64,000 bases of DNA, from the NCBI RefSeq assembly GCF_024323335.1, contig NC_066583.1, forward strand, positions 371,319,952-371,383,951, in the 5' to 3' direction. The notes under the pieces were generated by a model that ran no database searches, was not told the origin of the DNA, and worked only from the letters and a program-made list of their open reading frames with translations. Made by a program: the position numbers and the translations under genes. The stretch's first letter is position 1. Each line of letters starts with the position of its first letter. Shown here piece after piece: positions 23,270 through 36,100 of this stretch. Source of the DNA: Lathyrus oleraceus (Eukaryota > Streptophyta > Magnoliopsida > Fabales > Fabaceae).

Positions 23270-26200
23270 ATGCTCTTCATTTATTTTGAAGACAAGCTGA
23301 CTCACCGGTACTACACTAGAGCCAACTCTGCAAGACTGATGGATCATCTAGAGCAAGAGAACGTGAACTCAAAGAGGAAGTGGCCAGACTGAGTGCTTTG
23401 ATCGAATCGTTCCTGGCTGCCCAGAGCCAGTCTTCTCCGACGCCTTCAACTCCTCCCCAGAGGACAGTTATCTCTGAGATTGTCTCCTCAACTGTGCCTG
23501 CAGCCAGTGCACACTTTGTTTCGACAGCCATGCCAGCCGGATTCCCGTGGGGGATGCCTCCTAATTTCATGCCTGAGGGTCCTGCTCCAACTTTTGCTTC
23601 TATGTCGGCATCTAGCCCGTTCCTTGCCGTTCCTCCTCCTGACGTGCATACCATGCCTAGGGTAGACAACACCATCTATCATTCTGAGCCGTCTGAAGGC
23701 CCAGATGTCTACGAGAAGATGGACGCTATGAATGATCAATTTCTTGAGCTTCGCAAGGAATTGAAGACTCTTAGAGGAAAGGATTTTTTTGGCAAGTCTG
23801 CTGCCGATCTCTGCTTAGTCCCAAACGTGAAGATTCCTTTGAAATTCAAGGTCCCTGACTTTGAAAAATACAAAGGAAATACTTGTCCTCTCAGCCACCT
23901 AGTCATGTATGCCAGGAAGATGTCTACTCAGACTGATAACGACCAGTTGCTCATCCACTACTTTCAGGACAGTTTGTCCGGTGCTGCCCTGAGATGGTAC
24001 ATGGGATTAGACAGTGCGAACATCCGATCCTTCAACGACCTTGGCGAGGCCTTCGTCAAGCAATACAAATATAACATGGATATGGCTCCCGATAGGGATC
24101 AGTTGAGGGCCATGTCCCAGAAGGACAAGAAAACATTCAAAGAGTATGCCCAGAGGTGGCGAGACGTGGCAGCACAGATCGCGCCTCCGCTAGAAGAGAA
24201 GGAAATGATCAAGATCTTTTTGAAGACCTTGAGTTCATTCTATTATGAGCGGATGATTGCTAGCGTTCCTTCTGATTTTACCGAGATGGTGAATATGGGG
24301 ATGCATTTAGAAGAAGGAGTTAGAGATGGACGTCTAACCAGAGAAGAAGGCTCTTCTGCCAAACGTTATGGGGCGTTTGCAAAGAAGAAAGATGGAGAGG
24401 CACATGTTGTGACCTCCCATGTAAAACCAAGAAGACCCTCTGTGAGGAGGAAGACTGTGCGTCCCGCTAGTAACTAGCACCAGGTGGCTCATATAGCACC
24501 TGTGTTCAGAGATAATCAGCAGTATCACCAACATAGCAATAATCAGCAACCACCACAGCAATATCAACAACGACAACACCGACCGTAAAAACAGGTCTAC
24601 CAGCCTCGAAACAGTAATCAAACCAGTACGAGTTACGAGAGGAAAAGGGTCACCTTTGATCCTATTCCAATGACGTACGCAGAACTATATCCCTCTTTGA
24701 TAGAGAGGAAGATGATTACTCCGAGAGACCCACCGGCTATACCTGCTAACCCTCAGTGGTGGTATAAGCCCGAATTGCATTGTGTCTACCATTCTGGTGC
24801 TCCCGACCATGATGTGGAGAATTGCTACCCTTTGAAGACCAAGGTTCAAGACCTTGTGAGGTGTGGTAGTTTGTGTTTCGAGGACGTAGGTCCTAACGTG
24901 AAGAAGAACCCATTGCCCGAGCATGGGAAATCGGTTAACATGGTCCATGGCTGCCCTGGCAAATACAAGGTCAAATATGTTAGTCATATTCGACAGTCTC
25001 TGGTCGAGTTGCACTGTTTGCTGTGTGATTACAGTCACTATGAGCACGATCATGATAGATGCCGAATATGCCCTGTTAACCGATTGGGTTGTCGTCAGGT
25101 GCGTAAAGATCTTCATGAAATGCTGGATGAAGGAGTCATTGAGATTCTTCAGAATAGGAATGTTGACGAAGACGAGCTTGTGGTCAACATGATCTCCCAA
25201 GTATATTGGATGCCCGAACCTGTTATCATCAAGTATGATGGTAGCAAGCAGAAGGCTTCTCCTTCTCTGATCATTAAACCTGCTGGTCCAGTACCGTACT
25301 CATCTGAAAAGGCAATTCCCTTTCGTTACAACATTGTTGCTGTAGAAGATGGGAAAGAAGTGCCTTTGCCTTCCTCATTTATAGTGAACATCGCTGATGT
25401 AAGTGGTTTGACCCGCAGTGGTCGTGTATTTTCAGCACCACCGAAGCCTCAAGCTAATGCTGATTTTGCTGAACGCCCGATTGGGAATGCGGTGAATCCT
25501 CTGAATCCGGCGCTTGCTGTTAAACCTTCCTCTGTACTGAAAACTCCTACTTATGTTGGCCCTAGTGGAAATGAGAAAGAAGACTGTGATGAGATGCTGA
25601 GGCTCATCAAAAGGAGCGAGTACAATGTTGTAGACCAGCTTCTACAAACGCCATCCAAGATATCCGTGTTATCATTACTTCTGAATTCAAAACCACATAG
25701 AGAGGCTCTGCAGAAAGTTTTGGATGTGGCATATGTAGATCATGATGTCACAATAGAGCAATTCGATAGCATTGTTGCAAACATTACCGCTTGTAACAAT
25801 TTGAGCTTTTGTGACTCTGATCTCCCTGAGGAGGGAAGAGACCACAACTTGGCATTACACATCTCCATGAATTGCAAAGACGACGCCATGTCCAATGTGC
25901 TGGTGGACACTGGGTCATCCCTGAACGTATTGCCAAAGTCCACTCTCTCGAAACTAGCATATCAAGGGCCTCCCATGAGGCAGAGTGGGGTTGTTGTGAA
26001 AGCTTTTGATGGATCGCGTAAAACTGTGATTGGGGAAGTTGATCTCTCAATCAAAATTGGACCAAGTGATTTCCAAATTACCTTCCAGGTTATGGACATC
26101 CACCCATCGTACAGTTGTCTCTTAGGCAGACCATGGATTCACGAGGCGGGCGCCGTGACATCCACCCTACACCAGAAGCTGAAATTTGTGAAGAATAAGA

Positions 26201-26633
26201 AACCGGTAGTGGTAGGGGGAGAAAAAGCTCTCCTGGTTAGCCATTTGTCTTCCTTCTCATACATAGATGCTGAGTATGAAGTTGGAACTCCTTTCCAAGC
26301 TTTATCTATAGTTGAACCTGTTGAGAAGAGAACTCCTTCATTTACTTCCTATAGAGATGCGAAGTTGGCCATCGAGTGTGGTGCAACTGCTGGATTAGGG
26401 AAAATGATTGAGTTGGAGGACAACAAGTCCCAGGCTGGCATTGGCTTTTCTTCTGGGGTTTTCAACGCACAAGGGCTATTCAAGAGTGGAGGTTTTATCC
26501 ACACTAGTCAGGATGAGGAAGCTGCTGCCGTCTTGAAAGAGGATGCAGAGGATTCTGACAATTTCATTATCCCTGGAGGGATCTACAACAATTGGGTCGT
26601 TGTGGATGTTCCTACAGTTATCCACAAATCAAC
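23270..26633 (+). pseudogene. Ogre gag-protease polyprotein, decayed
   Basis: Encodes the particle coat and the aspartic protease. The N-terminus probably starts at ATG 23270 (HRYYTRANSARL follows) in a frame that shifts at about 23362, where one base seems missing; the rest is in the frame open from 23380. Gag capsid (retrotrans_gag type) spans about 23800-24310 with PLSHLVMYARKM and FKEYAQRWRDVAAQI. TAG 24475 and TAA 24586 interrupt the glutamine-rich linker. A Cys/His-containing stretch lies near 24780-24830. The protease has LVDTGSSLNVLP with catalytic Asp at 25906-25908 and CLLGRPWIHEAGA near 26120-26160. The frame would be joined to RT by splicing of the intron at 26634-26895. Confident identity; inactive copy. 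Confidence 0.88.
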
Positions 26634-26895
26634 GTAATGATCACTTTGTTTAAAAACCCTTCTCCCATGCCAAAAGGAGGAGTGATGACATTGTTGGCAA
26701 CATAAATACAATGATATTTTCATTCAATAAATTCATGTTAAATGTTTGTTTCTCCAAATTATTTTCCCTTTTTGCATGAAATTGGTGATCACATAAAACC
26801 CTAAAAAATAAAAAAATAAAATCAATCTTTTCATCTGCATAATGATTTGCCTTGTTTGAATTCTAAAGCTTTTCATATCCAAAATCATTATGCAG
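26634..26895 (+). other. Predicted Ogre intron between protease and RT (262 bp)
   Basis: GT at 26634 (AAC|GTAATG) and AG at 26895 (ATTATGCAG|GTTG). Removing it leaves two bases of a codon that is completed by 26896, so protease reads straight into the RT frame starting at 26897. Without splicing, stop codons follow directly at 26635 on. An intron at this place is a published hallmark of Ogre elements. The exact sites are my prediction from frame arithmetic and GT-AG. Confidence 0.75.
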
Positions 26896-26896
26896 G

Positions 26897-29800
26897 TTGA
26901 TTTCTAGACCCATTGAACATAATGACCCAACGCCATCTCCCAATTTTGAATTCCCTGTATTTGAGGTAGAGGAAGATAATGTGGAAGAGATTCCTGATGA
27001 GATCACCCGGCTACTTGAGCATGAAGAGAAGATCATTCATCCGCATCTTGAGAATCTGGAAACAGTCAACTTGGGGTCTGAAGATTGTGTGCGAGAGGTA
27101 AAGATTGGGGCACTATTGGAAGAATCTGTTAAGAAGGGGTTGATTGAATTGCTACGAGAATACGTCAATGTCTTCGCCTGGTCATATGAAGACATGCCCG
27201 GTCTAGATCCTGATATTGTGCAACATTTCTTGCCTTTGAAACCTGAATGTGTGCCTGTGAAGCAGAAGCTCAGAAGAACTCATCCTGATATGGCAGTAAA
27301 GATCAAAGAGGAAGTTCAGAAGCAAATTGATGCAGGGTTTCTGGTGACTTCTACATATCCTCAATGGGTGGCCAATATTGTGTTTGTGCCTAAGAAAGAT
27401 GGAAAAGTCCGGATGTGTGTGGACTATAGAGATTTGAACAAAGCTAGTCCGAAAGATGATTTCCCTCTACCACACATTGATATGTTAGTAGACAATACAG
27501 CTAAATTCAATGTCTTCTCATTTATGGATGGATTTTCCGGATATAACCAAATCAAGATGGCACCCGAGGATATGGAGAAGACAACATTCATCACACCTTG
27601 GGGAACATTCTGTTATCGAGTGATGCCCTTCGGTTTGAAGAACGTCGGAGCCACGTATCAACAAGCTATGACTACATTGTTTCATGATATGATGCACAAG
27701 GAGATTGAGGTATATGTCGATGATATGATTGCTAAGTCAAGAACGGAAGATGAACATGTAGAGCACATGTTGAAGCTTTTTCAATGTTTGAGAAAGTATA
27801 AGCTTCGTATGAATCCCAACAAGTGTACATTTGGAGTCTGTTCTAGCAAGTTATTGGGCTTTGTTGTCAGTGAAAGAGGTATTGAGGTTGATCCTGCAAA
27901 GGTCAAAGCAATACAAGAGATGCCTGCGCCCAAAACTGAGAAGTAAGTCCGAGGTTTTCTTGGCCGCTTGAATTACATTTCCAGATTTACATCCCACATG
28001 ACTGCCACATGTGCGCCGATATTCAAGCTCCTCCGGAAAGATCAGTCCCCTGATTGGACCGAGGATTTCCAGAAAGCTTTTGACAGTATTAAAGAGTATC
28101 TGTCTGAACCTCTGATCCTGTCTCCGCCTGTGGAAGGAAGACCTTTGATCATGTATCTGATTGTTCTTGAAGATTCAATGGGTTGTGTCTTGGGTCAGCA
28201 AGATGAATCAGGAAAGAAAGAATATGTTATCTACTACTTGAGTAAGAAGTTCACTGATTGTGAGTCTCGATATTCAATGCTTGAGAAGACATGATGTGTT
28301 TTGGCTTGGGCAGCTAAGCGCTTGCGCCAGTATATGTTAAATCATACGACTTGGTTGATATCCAGAATGGATCCAATCAAGTATATATTTGAGAAGCCTG
28401 CTTTAACTGGGAGGATTGCCCGTTGACAGATGTTGTTATCTGAGTATGATATTGAGTATCGAGCTCAAAAAGCCATTAAAGGTAGTATCTTGGCTGACCA
28501 CTTAGCACACCAGCCAATCGAAGATTATCAGTCAATTCAGTATGACTTCCCGGATGAGGAAATTCTGTATTTGAAAATGAAAGATTGCGATGAGCCTACA
28601 CTCGATGAAGGGCCAGAGCCTGGTTCCCGATGGAGTATGGTATTTGATGGCGTTGTAAATCAGTATGGAAATGGTATTGGGGCAATGATTATTACTCCTC
28701 AGGGAACACATATTCCTTTTACAGCAAGGCTAACTTTCAAATGCACGAATAATATGGCTGAGTATGAGGCCTGCATTATGGGATTGGAGGAATGCATTGA
28801 TCTCAGGATCAAGCATCTCGATGTTTATGGTGATTCAACCCTTGTAGTTAATCAGATTAAGGGTGAATGGGAAACGAATCAGCCTGGTCTCATTCCATAT
28901 AGGGATTATGCGAGGAGGATTTCAACGTTCTTTACTAAAGTTGATTTCCATCATATTTCTCGATATGAAAATCGGATGGCAGATGCTCTTGCTACACTTG
29001 CCTCGATGGTTGTGGTAAAGTTGTGGAATGAAGTTCCCAATATCACTGTGATGCGCTTGGATAGACCAGCTCACGTATTTGCAGTAGAAGAAGTGAAAGA
29101 TGATAAGTCGTGGTATTATGATATCAAGTGTTTCCTTCATAGCCAGATTTACCCGCCTGGGGCATCTGTGAAAGATAGGAAGACTTTGAGGAGATTGTCA
29201 GGCAGTTTCTACCTCAATGGCGAAGTGCTTTACAAGAGAAATTTTGACATGGTTCTGCTCAGATGCGTGGATAGACACGAAGCAGACCTGTTGATGACCG
29301 AAGTCCGTGAAGGTTCATTTGGTACTCATTCCAATGGACATGTCAGGGCTAGAAAGATGTTGAGAGCAGGCTAATATTGGCTGACAATGGAGTCTGACTG
29401 CTGCAAATATGTGAAGAAATGCCATAAGTGTCAGATTTATACAGATAAAAATCATATTCCCCCGACACTTCTGAATGTGATTTCATCACCATGGCCTTTC
29501 TCCATGTGGGGAATTGACATGATTGGCATGATAGAGCCAAAAGCGTCTAACGGACACAGATTTGTTCTCATAGCAATTGATTACTTCACCAAGTGGGTTG
29601 AAGCAGCATCATATGCAAATGTGACCAGGAAGGTGGTCGTAAAGTTTATCAAGAATCAGCTCATATGTCGTTATGGTGTGCCAGATAAGATCATTACTGA
29701 TAATGGATCTAACCTGAACAACAAGATGATGAAGGAACTGTGTAGTGAGTTCAAGATCGCGCATCATAATTCCTCTCCTTACAGACCCAAGATGAATGGG

Positions 29801-30358
29801 GCTGTTGAAGCTGCTAATAAGAATATCAAGAAGATTATACAGAAGATGGTTGTCACGTATAAAGATTGGCATGAGATGTTGCCATTTGCTTTGCATGGAT
29901 ATCGTACGTCTGTCCGCACTTCAACAGGGGCAACCCCTTTCTCTCTTGTTTATGGCATGGAGGTTGTACTCCCAGTAGAGGTGGAGATGCCATCAATGAG
30001 AGTCTTGATGGAGGCCAAGTTGACTGATGCTGAATGGGTTCAGAGTCGTTATGACCAGCTGAATTTGATTGAAGAAAAGAGATTGACTGCCATGTGCCAT
30101 GGTCAGTTATATCAGCAAAGGATGAAGAAAGCTTTTGATAAGAAGGTCAAACCTCGTGTGTTCCGAGAAGGTGACCTTGTGCTCAAGAAAGTCTTGTCTT
30201 TCGCTCCCGATTCCAGGGGCAAGTGGACTCCAAATTGTGAAGGTCCATATGTTGTTAAGAGAGCCTTTTCAGGCGGTGTTTTGATACTGACAACTATGGA
30301 TGGGGAGGATTTCACTCGTCCTGTGAATTCAGATGCAGTCAAGAAATACTTCGCCTAA
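26897..30358 (+). pseudogene. Ogre RT - RNase H - archaeal-type RNase H - integrase, four in-frame stops
   Basis: Replication and integration enzymes in one frame of 1153 codons. RT lies around codons 120-300 with YVDDM at codons 273-277. The RT-linked RNase H follows (YYLSKKFTDCESRYSMLEK). A second RNase H with FDG, AEYEAC, YGDSTLV and NRMADALA is the archaeal-type domain typical of the Tat lineage. Integrase has KKCHKCQ (zinc site), GIDMIG, ITDNGS and a VEAANK glutamate. No chromodomain seen. Stops at codon 350 (TAA 27944), 466 (TGA 28292), 510 (TGA 28424) and 826 (TAA 29372) kill it, yet there is no frameshift. Element C has the homologous gene without these stops. The real N-terminus would come from the spliced upstream exon. 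Confidence 0.92.
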
Positions 30359-30375
30359 AAAATAAAAATAGAATA

Positions 30376-30542
30376 GCTCGCTAAGTTGAAAACCCGAAAG
30401 GGCGGCTTAGGCAAAAATGAGCGTCTCGGTGGATTGAAAACCCGAAAGGGCGGTCCAGGCAAAAGTTAGAGACATGAAAAAAAAAATTATCCCGCTAGAT
30501 TGAGTACCTCATCCTGGGGCAATCTAGGCAAAAATTAGGGAT
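30376..30542 (+). other. Three-hairpin array after the integrase stop of Ogre A (candidate structured RNA)
   Basis: Unit 1 (30376-30422): GCTC/GAGC outer, CTAAG/CTTAG inner, CCC-GAAA-GGG cap. Unit 2 (30423-30473): GTCTC/GAGAC outer, TGGA/TCCA inner, CCC-GAAA-GGG cap. Unit 3 (30489-30542): ATCCC/GGGAT outer, CTAGATT/AATCTAG inner. In every unit the 3' side between inner and outer stem is GGCAAAA(A/G)T while the 5' side is only G or GG, an asymmetric internal loop. Units 1 and 2 abut. The same array is present in element C. Confidence 0.7.
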
Positions 30543-33118
30543 TTGGCAAGTAACTTCATCCTGACAAGACTTTGTTCTACATCTGTCATCCGTCGGAGAT
30601 TCTTGCTCATTCGTCATCAACCGAAGCTTCGAATACATCGAATTCAGAATTGGTGGAGAAATGGTCATTATGTTCAATGTAACCCTTTTCCAATATATAT
30701 CACCAATTTCAAATTTGTAAAGATCTATGGAGTCTTGCCATTTGCGGACTACCATTCTATCAAATAAATTTGAGCCCTTATCCAATTATTTGCACTCTTA
30801 TTTGTTTCTATTTTAACAAATGTTTCGCATGCTTTTAACTGAGAAAATATCATTGTTTTGAAAAAATGAATTTTTATAACTTGTTTTTAAACAATGTGAA
30901 CATTCACAAAGACGAAAGGATACTTAAGAGATCCCCAGTGCTCTCCCAAGAGTGGTATGGTCTCCAACAGGGTAAGACATTCGTTCATATTCCTGGCATA
31001 ACTGTATCCTCTTCCCCCATAACATTGTTGTGGTTTTTTCCCACCGAATGGAGTGCTTGTTGAGGTTATTTACCTCTCTTCCCATCAGCAGAGTAGTTGT
31101 TTCTTTCCTCCTCAGCAAATGTGTTTTCTCTAGAAGACTCGATTTTTGGTGTTTGGTCCCTAGAATCCCTTTATCCCTCGGATAGATTCCCCAGTAGAGT
31201 GGTTTATGTGGCAGATTCTACTTGTGCATTAAAATCTTTTCCCCCAGCTGTGACTGATGATTCATCCCCTGCAGAGAAATTGTTATCCCCTGGTATCTCT
31301 GATCCCCGGCAGATTGGATACTCTCCGGCGATCCTGGCTTTCCTCCTTGAGATGTAGTACCGGGTGGTTGATTCCTGGATCCGTTTGTGTTAGATATGTC
31401 TGTTTGTCAGCATTCATCAAACATAAACCACACATAAACATGCATAATCATAACATCCAGATATTCATGTTGCATTCTTTGCCATATATCGTTGTTTGTT
31501 GTCTCCTGCTATTTGGTGATATATATCTCCCCAAGCAGATGTGTGTGTCTGATCTCTCCATATATAGAGTTGGCTCCATAGGCAGAAAGAGTTTATCCTT
31601 TCTTCCATATTCCCCACCGAGCCATGTCCTCGTGGATGATGGTTGTTTCTGTTTCCTCCCAACACGTATATTGGGATGGGTTCCTCTGTTGAGTTATATC
31701 CTCACCAGGACGAGTCTTGATTCAATTTGCCTTTTTGGTTTGATCCTAAATTGGCCCCTCAAGACTGTTTCCTTTGTTTCCCCGCGGTATAAATGAATAA
31801 TTGCTCAGTAATTAGTAATCATTCATATTATCCCCGGCGGAGTTTGTGGTTTTCTACCCTGATACCGGTAGTTGTAAACCAAACTTTCTCCCCTTTGTAG
31901 AGTTAACCTTTGTTCATCCTAAGTCGATGACGGTTACTTTTCTATGGTTTCCTACCCAGTTTCTGGTAGGTGTAATCCCCCCCTTGGTGGTTATCTTCAT
32001 CCAGTATTCGGTGTTGATATTCCCTCTTCTTCCTAGATAATTGCCCTGTTTTCGCAATTTATCCCCGGCGGGTCATCTCTCGTCTACCTTTTGTTGTTGA
32101 TGACGATTGTTTCTCCTGAATTGGTCATCATTATATACCTAGTTTCGGTATCCCGGTGCCTTTTCTTTTCGGTCGATTTATCCTTTATTAACCCAGTAAC
32201 CGGTTGTGGATAGTCGTCCATGCGAGTATATTATCTACGTTCCGACGGTAATAGATAGTATATCTCATGCACTCTTTGGTCGAAACCTTTTGTTCTTCCC
32301 CAGTAGAGTAAGATTTGTTTCCCCTTTGTGGAGTCGAATATCCATCCTATAATCGAGTTTGCTTTTAGCTCTCTTTTGGATGATGAGTGTCTTGGGAATA
32401 TTCCCCAATTCACGCCTTGGTTGGTCACCTATTATATGCCCAGTAACCGGTATCCTTGGTGTTCCTCCCTTTCTTCTCCCTATTACGACTTTTGTCCCCT
32501 GTGGAGTCAGATTTCCCTGAGTTGAAATATACCTTCTAGGTCTTCCTCAGATGATTTGATTGATTGATATCTCTCACCCTTATGCCGGTCTTAGATATTC
32601 AGTCTTCCCGAGCATGTTGTATCTCTAACCCTTATGTCGGTGATCAGATCACATGTCTCATTGAGCTTGTTTCCCAGTAACCGGTAACACCTCATCTCGC
32701 TGCTTCCCCAGGAGAGTCTTTTCAGGCATCCCCGGTGAAGTCCGTTGTGGATCCTTTTGCTGTATTGGCATATGCCCCAATACGAGCACCTTTGAGTCAG
32801 TTCGAGTCTTTCCATTGGTTTATTCCCTTTGGAATTCTGCTCCCCAACTTTGAGTCGTTCCCTGCTCACGCATTTCTTTCTTATCCCCGTAAGAGTCCCC
32901 AAGATTTTGTCCCATTGAATGTGGATTGTTGGTGTCTCCTGATTTTCTTTACTCCTTTGTGGACACATATCCCCACAGAGTGTTACTTTTTTGCATACAC
33001 ACATTTGCATCATGAGTTCTCTTAGGGACCAAAATTCGTCTCTTTGTTATTATTTAAGCCCATTCTACCTCGTCGAGACGAAGATTTTAACCTTCACTTC
33101 TCCGGCTAGAATGACCTT
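30543..33118 (+). other. 3' UTR of Ogre A
   Basis: About 2.6 kb without supported genes. It is built of degenerate words such as CCCCAGTAGAGT, CCCAGTAACCGG and ATATCCATCCTATAA. It is collinear in part with the longer 3' UTR of C, which has four copies of a unit present about once here (around 32230-32520). Confidence 0.6.
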
Positions 33119-33131
33119 AAATAGGGGCATC
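33119..33131 (+). promoter_or_regulatory. Polypurine tract of Ogre A
   Basis: AAATAGGGGCATC directly before the 3' LTR; primes plus-strand DNA synthesis. The tract and about 20 bases upstream are identical in C, and the core is also found in D. Confidence 0.8.
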
Positions 33132-36100
33132 TGTAAGACCCTAATTTTGTCCCTAAGATCCCTCATGGTATCATAACATTTCATTTGCATAGCCTCAAGG
33201 ATCATTGAGCATCTTGGTTCCCTTTACCTTTGGGTGGGACTCCTTGGGAGTGGTTTGAGATCACCAAGCATGCTTGAATTGTATATTATTGCTTTTCTTA
33301 TTTTATTTACTAACCAAAAGCACAAAAATATGTCACTAACATCTTTTGTTTTATAGCTTGAGCAATCACAAGGTCAAAAGCCTCTAGGAGATCCTTGGTA
33401 CAAGGACATGGTCAAGAAGAGATGAAAGTAATCATGGTAATGGTTCCCAAAGCTCTCATCCATCAAATATGCCTCCCTAGCATCTCAATTCATCATTTTA
33501 ATCAAAGCAAGTCAAAGGGTTTGAGGTCTTGTTCTTCAAGGAAACCCTAATCCATCTGTGCACCACAATGCCTTGCTCATGAAGCAACCTCAGCCCATGG
33601 TCAAATACAATCAAGGGAAGTTCTTTAACTCTTCATTTAATGCATGTTTGAACTTATTTGAGTATCCTCAATCATCAATTCATCAAGATATAAGGCATGG
33701 ACTTGAGAAGTTGATCAGTCAATTCATCTGACTATTTTGAAATGCACTGAGACCTAACTTTTGATGTGTTGGTCAAATGGAGATGGTTCCGAAAGCAAAA
33801 ATGTTCTTAAGGAAAATATGAACAACTTTAATGTTCATCAAAATTTGATTTGAAGCTTGGAAAACCATCTTCCATTCCAATACATTATAGGTCATTTTGA
33901 CTGAAACCCTAATTTTGGGTCAACTTCCCAAGGCCATAACTCATTCAAATTTTATGATTTTGAGGTGGGATCAAATGCATTGGAAAGCTTAAGATGTCTA
34001 CTTCAAATGTTATGTTGAACAACGTTTCAAAATATCAAAGGAAATACATGTGATAATGCAAGACATTATAGGTCCTTTTGGGTCAAAGGCATTAAAAGTC
34101 AAAAAAGTCCAACTTCAAGTGCCCATAACTTCTTCATCAAAACTCCAATTCATGCAAAATGTAAGTCCATCTTGATTGTCTTGAAAATATCTACAATTTT
34201 GATGTTGGAGGTTTTTCCATTTGAAGCTTTCATCATCCAAACAGAGGGGCTTGAAAGTAGGCCAACTTTAGAAACCTTGGCTTGACATGTTTTGCACATC
34301 ACACTTTAAACTCAAATTTCCTAAATTTCCACATTCCAAATGGATTTTTGACCAACATAACAATTGTTCCTTACACCAAGACCTTTCCAACCATTACTCA
34401 CATGGCTACATGTGGATTTGGTAAATATCATTTTCGAAGAGGAGAACCTTAAGTGCATTTTTGGGAAACTTGATTCAATTACCATGCATGAGCTGATTAC
34501 ATCAAAATTGCACGTCCATTTCATTCATTCTTGATCTCAGCTTGCCAATCCATGTGGAATTGGTCCCTCCATGCGCCTGCACAGGCCCATGCATGGAGGC
34601 CCCCTTCATTCATGCAAGTTTGAAATCACACTTTCAGCATGGCATAGGCTATAAATACATGGCATGAGAGCTTCCATTACACGCTTAATTTCAACCTGAA
34701 ATGCTGCAGAATTCATTCCCCAACCATCACTAAAGAAGCAAGTTTCATTTCTCTTAAAATTTTCAAATCTAGAATTCAGCTTCATCTGGTTGTATTCTTA
34801 GATCTAGTGCTTCTAGACCTTCACCATACACTTCATTGAACTTCTGTTTTGATAAAACAAGCAAGGTTTCAAGCTCAAATCACCATAACTCAAGCTTACC
34901 TTCCAACTGGTATTTTCTTCGATTCTCCTAATCCTTTGACCTATTGGTTGTGGTTTTGTGTTGGCTGAAGTCCTCTCAATGGAGGCATCATGTTTATGCT
35001 TTTAATTTTTGCAATTCATTGAGTTCATGATGAACACCTGATTTTTCAACTTCTGATTTCTCAAATCATAGAGATCTAGAATGAAAATGGATGGTATAGG
35101 GATGATGTACATCATCCCAGCTTTCTATTGATATATAGATCGCACGTTTTGGTTGCCTTTTGAGTTTCTGCATTTTGGCCGGAATCTGGAAGCTCACCGG
35201 AGAAGACGGTGGCTCTGGTGGCTTCATCATCTCCAGTTTAAATCTGGACCGTGTGATGATGTTTCCAGATTCGATCCCAGGCGTCCATTGTTATGACTTT
35301 TAATTCTTTCTCATATGCACGCATTGACTTGGATCCATGGTAGGCGCGCGCTTCGTGGCCTCTTGATTTGCCAGCTTAATTAATGAGCTTAGATCAGACG
35401 GTCCACGCTTTTTACAATTTCTTTTTTCTGTTTTATTTTCCTTTTATTTTCTTTAATTCCAATTATTTTCAAAAATTAATATCTCTTTCATTTTTTATCC
35501 AAAAATTATGGGACCAATTGCATTATTTCCCAAATAATTTCTAGTTTCTATTTTTGATTTTTAATATTTTTTATTTTGCCATTTGATATTTTTTGTGAAC
35601 TTTCTCTTTTTTGGTTATTTTTAATTCATTTTAAATAGTTTTTAGTATTCAAAAAATACAAAAATATTTTCCTAACCTATTTGAATGATGATGGGTCTAT
35701 GAAAAATATTCTCATCAATTTTTGAATTGATTTGAGATTTATTTGAGATTTTAGTTCAATTAGGTTATTTTTATCCATTTTTAATTAATTAAAAATAGTT
35801 TCTGACTTTTAAAAATGCTGAAATTTTTTGTCAAACTTTGTTTGACCTTGTTGGACTTAGGATAAATCACTTGGACCTTTCAAGGTTGATTTGAAGTGAT
35901 TTTGAAGTTTGACCTTTCCATTTATTTTAATTCAAGTTTATTTCTTATATTAAAAAAATGCCAAAAATATTTTATTCATTTCTTGACTTCCAATCTTCAT
36001 CTCACTTCTGTTTTTTGATTGTTTGACCTTGACTTTCAATGTTATTGGTCAACATATGAGGATTGGTACATGATTGTTCCATTTAATGCATTTATATTTC

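Noticed and set aside
24685..25200. 171-codon minus-strand open frame
   Set aside because: Antisense shadow of Ogre gag-protease.
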